Source: Streptomyces sp. AC1-42W (lineage in GTDB: Bacteria > Actinomycetota > Actinomycetes > Streptomycetales > Streptomycetaceae). From it: DNA of 64,000 bases. The position numbers were made by a program, and so were the translations under genes. Under the pieces are notes generated by a model. It was not told the DNA's origin. It saw only the letters and a list, made by a program, of their open reading frames with translations, and did not search any database. The stretch lies in assembly GCF_003248355.1 (NCBI RefSeq), contig NZ_QKWY01000001.1, forward strand, positions 2,252,001 through 2,316,000. The letters run 5' to 3'. Below are positions 61,864 through 64,000 of this stretch, one piece after another. Positions within the stretch are counted from its first letter, which is position 1; each line of letters starts with the position of its first letter.

Positions 61864-62565
61864 ATGAACGACACCGCCCAGCCCTACGGCACCCCGGACC
61901 AGCCCCGCCTCGCCGTCCGCGGCGAAGCCCGCCTGGAAGTCGACCCCGAGATCGCCCGCCTCTCCATCACCGTCACCGCCCGCGGCAAGGACCGGCGCGC
62001 CGCCCTCGAAGACCTCACCCGCCGCAACGCCGCCGTCCTCGAACTCGCCCGCACCTACGGCGACGCCGTCGAAAAACTCGAAACCGGCGCCCTCTCCATC
62101 AGCCCCGAACTCGTCCACCGGGGCCGCGACGAGAAGATCCGCGCCTACCACGGCCGCGTCTACATCACCGCCGTCCTCAACGACTTCACCGCCCTCGGCG
62201 AATTCGTCACCCGCGTCGGCGACCTCGACATGACCCACGTCAACGGCCCCTGGTGGGCCCTGCGCCCCACCTCGCCCGCCCACGGCGAAGCCCGCCGCCA
62301 GGCCGTCCGCGAAGCCGTCCAGCGCGCCCGCGAATACGCCGGAGCACTCGGCGCCGAACTGGCCGCCCTCGTCGAACTCGCCGACATAGGCGCCGAGAAC
62401 GCCGCCCCCGTCGCCTACGCCCGCCGCGCCGGCTACGGCGGCGCGCTCCCCGCCCCCGCCGGAGCGGGCGCCCCGCCGGCCCCCGCCATCGACCTCGAAC
62501 CCCAGCAGCAGACCGTCTACGCACAGGTGAACGCCCGCTTCACCATGACCCCGCCGAAACTCTGA
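61864..62565 (+). CDS. SIMPL domain protein (YggE/BP26-like)
   Basis: The 233-residue protein is built of a SIMPL (DUF541) domain: RLAVRGEARLEVDPEIARLSITVTARGKDRRAALEDL in family form near residues 15-50, and ARRQAVREAVQRAREYAGALGAELAALVELADIG. No signal peptide is seen, so it is likely cytoplasmic, unlike YggE. The role of this family is poorly known, with links to oxidative stress and channel-like rings. ATG at 61864 begins MNDTAQPYG. Confidence 0.9.
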   Translation: MNDTAQPYGTPDQPRLAVRGEARLEVDPEIARLSITVTARGKDRRAALEDLTRRNAAVLELARTYGDAVEKLETGALSISPELVHRGRDEKIRAYHGRVYITAVLNDFTALGEFVTRVGDLDMTHVNGPWWALRPTSPAHGEARRQAVREAVQRAREYAGALGAELAALVELADIGAENAAPVAYARRAGYGGALPAPAGAGAPPAPAIDLEPQQQTVYAQVNARFTMTPPKL

Positions 62566-62584
62566 ATTCCCACCCGCACGCACG

Positions 62585-62617
62585 GTGCGGCGTGCTCATC
62601 CGAGCACGCCGCCGCAC
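62585..62617 (+). terminator. Terminator after the SIMPL gene
   Basis: GTGC-GGCGTGCTC and GAGCACGCC-gcc-GCAC form a 13-bp stem with a small bulge and tetraloop ATCC, followed by AATTC. It begins 20 bases after the stop. Confidence 0.65.
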
Positions 62618-62677
62618 AATTCAACAGTTGTCAATAACCCTTCATCCAAAGGTGGTTGGACAGTCATACAGAGCCAA

Positions 62678-62711
62678 TTACCTACCCATAGGTAAGGTCT
62701 AGGCTCGACCC
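62678..62711 (+). promoter_or_regulatory. Palindrome and promoter of pyk
   Basis: TTACCTA-CCCA-TAGGTAA (62678-62695) is a perfect 7-4-7 palindrome. TAGGCT at 62700-62705 is a good -10 box that would place the transcript start close to the pyk ATG at 62712, giving a leaderless or nearly leaderless mRNA. The palindrome covers the -35 and spacer, where a repressor would block RNA polymerase. The regulator is unknown. Confidence 0.55.
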
Positions 62712-64000
62712 ATGCGCCGAGCCAAAATCGTTTGCACCCTGGGACCAGCCACCGACACATACGACCAGATCAAGTCCCTGGTCGAGGCCGGAATGGACAT
62801 CGCCCGCCTCAACCTCAGCCACGGCAGCTACGCCGAACACGAAGAGCGCTACCACCGCGTCCGCAAGGCGTCCGACGAGGGCCGCCGCAGCGTCGGCGTC
62901 CTGGTCGACCTTCAAGGCCCGAAGATCCGCCTCGGACGCTTCAGCGAAGGCCCCGTACTCCTTGAACGCGGCGACGACTTCACCATCACCGTCGAACCGC
63001 TGGAGGGCGACCGCCACGGCTGCGGCACCACGTACGACGGCCTCGCCACCGACGTCACCCCCGGCGAGCGCATCCTGATCGACGACGGGCGCGTCACGCT
63101 CGAAGTCACCGAGGTGGACGGCCCGCGCGTCCGCACCACCGTCATCGAGGGCGGCATGGTCTCCGACCACAAGGGCCTCAACCTCCCCGGCGTCGCCGTC
63201 TCCGTCCCCGCGCTCTCCGAGAAGGACATCGACGACCTGCGCTGGGCCATCCGCACCGGCGCCGACATCATCGCCCTCTCCTTCGTGCGCAGCGGCCGGG
63301 ACATCGAGGACGTCCACCGCGTCATGGACGAGGAGGGCCGCCGCCTCCCCGTCATCGCCAAGGTCGAGAAGCCGCAGGCCGTCGACAACATCGAGGACAT
63401 CGTCGCCGCCTTCGACGGCATCATGGTCGCCCGCGGCGACCTTGGCGTCGAGATGCCGCTGGAGCAGGTGCCGATCGTCCAGAAGCGGGCGATCAAGCTC
63501 GCCAAGCGGAACGCGAAGCCGGTGATCGTGGCGACGCAGATGCTCGACTCGATGATCGACAACTCCCGGCCGACCCGCGCCGAGGCGTCCGACGTCGCGA
63601 ACGCCGTCATCGACGGCACGGACGCGGTGATGCTGTCCGGCGAGACGAGCGTCGGCAAGTACGCCATCGAGACGGTGCGCACGATGGCGCGCATCGTGGA
63701 GGCGGCCGAGGAGGGCATCCTCGCGAAGGGGCTGCCGCCGCTGACCGAGCGCAACAAGCCCCGCACCCAGGGGGGCGCGGTGGCCCGTGCGGCGGCGGAG
63801 ATGGGCGACTTCCTCGGCGCGAAGTTCCTGGTGGCGTTCACGCAGAGCGGCGACACGGTGAAGCGGCTGTCGCGCTACCGCTCGCCGATTCCGCTCCTGG
63901 CCTTCACCCCGGACCCGGCCACCCGCTCGCAGCTGAACCTGACCTGGGGCGTCGAAACGTTCCTGGGCCCGCAGGTGGACTCCACGGACGCGATGGTCGC
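62712..64000 (+). CDS. pyk: Pyruvate kinase (partial, C-terminus outside window)
   Basis: About 430 of roughly 475 residues are in the window. MRRAKIVCTLGPA, ARLNLSHGSYAEHE, VDLQGPKIRLG, the catalytic lysine in VIAKVEKPQAV, metal-binding GIMVARGDLGVEMP and TQMLDSMI are all present, so the active site is complete. The cut falls in the allosteric C-terminal domain. The enzyme makes pyruvate and ATP from PEP at the end of glycolysis. No Shine-Dalgarno sequence is visible, in line with the leaderless model. Confidence 0.97.
   Translation, partial: MRRAKIVCTLGPATDTYDQIKSLVEAGMDIARLNLSHGSYAEHEERYHRVRKASDEGRRSVGVLVDLQGPKIRLGRFSEGPVLLERGDDFTITVEPLEGDRHGCGTTYDGLATDVTPGERILIDDGRVTLEVTEVDGPRVRTTVIEGGMVSDHKGLNLPGVAVSVPALSEKDIDDLRWAIRTGADIIALSFVRSGRDIEDVHRVMDEEGRRLPVIAKVEKPQAVDNIEDIVAAFDGIMVARGDLGVEMPLEQVPIVQKRAIKLAKRNAKPVIVATQMLDSMIDNSRPTRAEASDVANAVIDGTDAVMLSGETSVGKYAIETVRTMARIVEAAEEGILAKGLPPLTERNKPRTQGGAVARAAAEMGDFLGAKFLVAFTQSGDTVKRLSRYRSPIPLLAFTPDPATRSQLNLTWGVETFLGPQVDSTDAMV

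Overview
The window is a high-GC actinobacterial chromosome segment, almost certainly from a Streptomyces. Third codon positions are nearly always G or C, GTG starts are common, many neighbouring genes overlap by four bases (ATGA or GTGA), and several genes belong to actinobacterial families: PriA, TrpM, HGxxPAAW, the DUF2252 and DUF2567 families and TIGR03085. The order dnaE - his - trp - lgt - gltBD - pyk is, from memory, the conserved core order of Streptomyces genomes. I saw no phage, insertion sequence, CRISPR array, tRNA or rRNA.

Region by region. 1-12 kb: a cut DUF2252 gene, dnaE, a 59-residue protein, a NYN-domain protein, an ABC exporter pair with a DUF2567 membrane protein, and a minus-strand run (TPR-like protein, LON-domain protein, YbaK). 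12-20.8 kb: a beta-helix-like membrane protein diverges from the histidine operon hisD-hisC-hisB-(small membrane protein)-hisH-priA-(ridA)-hisF, with hisI beyond a convergent metal-binding-fold gene. 20.9-29.4 kb: trpE, three small membrane-protein genes, trpC, the small gene trpM, trpB, trpA, a DsbA-like thioredoxin and lgt. No trpF is present; PriA is expected to serve both pathways. 29.4-37.2 kb: a seven-gene minus-strand operon, fully coupled by overlaps, holding four divergent ADP-ribosylglycohydrolase-fold genes, a ribokinase-type kinase, a CaiB/BaiF CoA-transferase and a CitE-type lyase. It diverges from a VIT/CCC1 iron-manganese transporter across an 18-bp-arm dyad resembling iron boxes.

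38.2-44.7 kb: a 413-base leader with several hairpins, then gltB-gltD. 44.7-47.6 kb: an ion transporter and a zinc-finger rhomboid protease on the minus strand and a flavin/F420-type oxidase-fold protein on the plus strand. 47.6-49.7 kb: a cold-shock gene with a long structured leader and a DEAD-box RNA helicase, a natural cold-response pair. 49.7-53.9 kb: a possible metallopeptidase, a GH35 beta-galactosidase with a divergent AraC regulator and a two-helical-turn direct repeat between them, and chorismate mutase. 53.9-59.7 kb: aminopeptidase N carrying what looks like an in-frame insertion of a short palindromic repeat, then a coupled PLP decarboxylase and amine N-hydroxylase that resemble the first two steps of hydroxamate siderophore synthesis but have no synthetase beside them. 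59.8-64 kb: a Tat-exported 5'-nucleotidase, a SIMPL protein and the start of pyk behind a perfect palindrome.

The most interesting items are the palindromic insertion in pepN, the ADP-ribosylglycohydrolase/ribokinase/CoA operon with one paralogue lacking a metal ligand, the structured gltB leader, and the orphan decarboxylase-hydroxylase pair. All family assignments are from reading the sequence and from memory; no database search was run.
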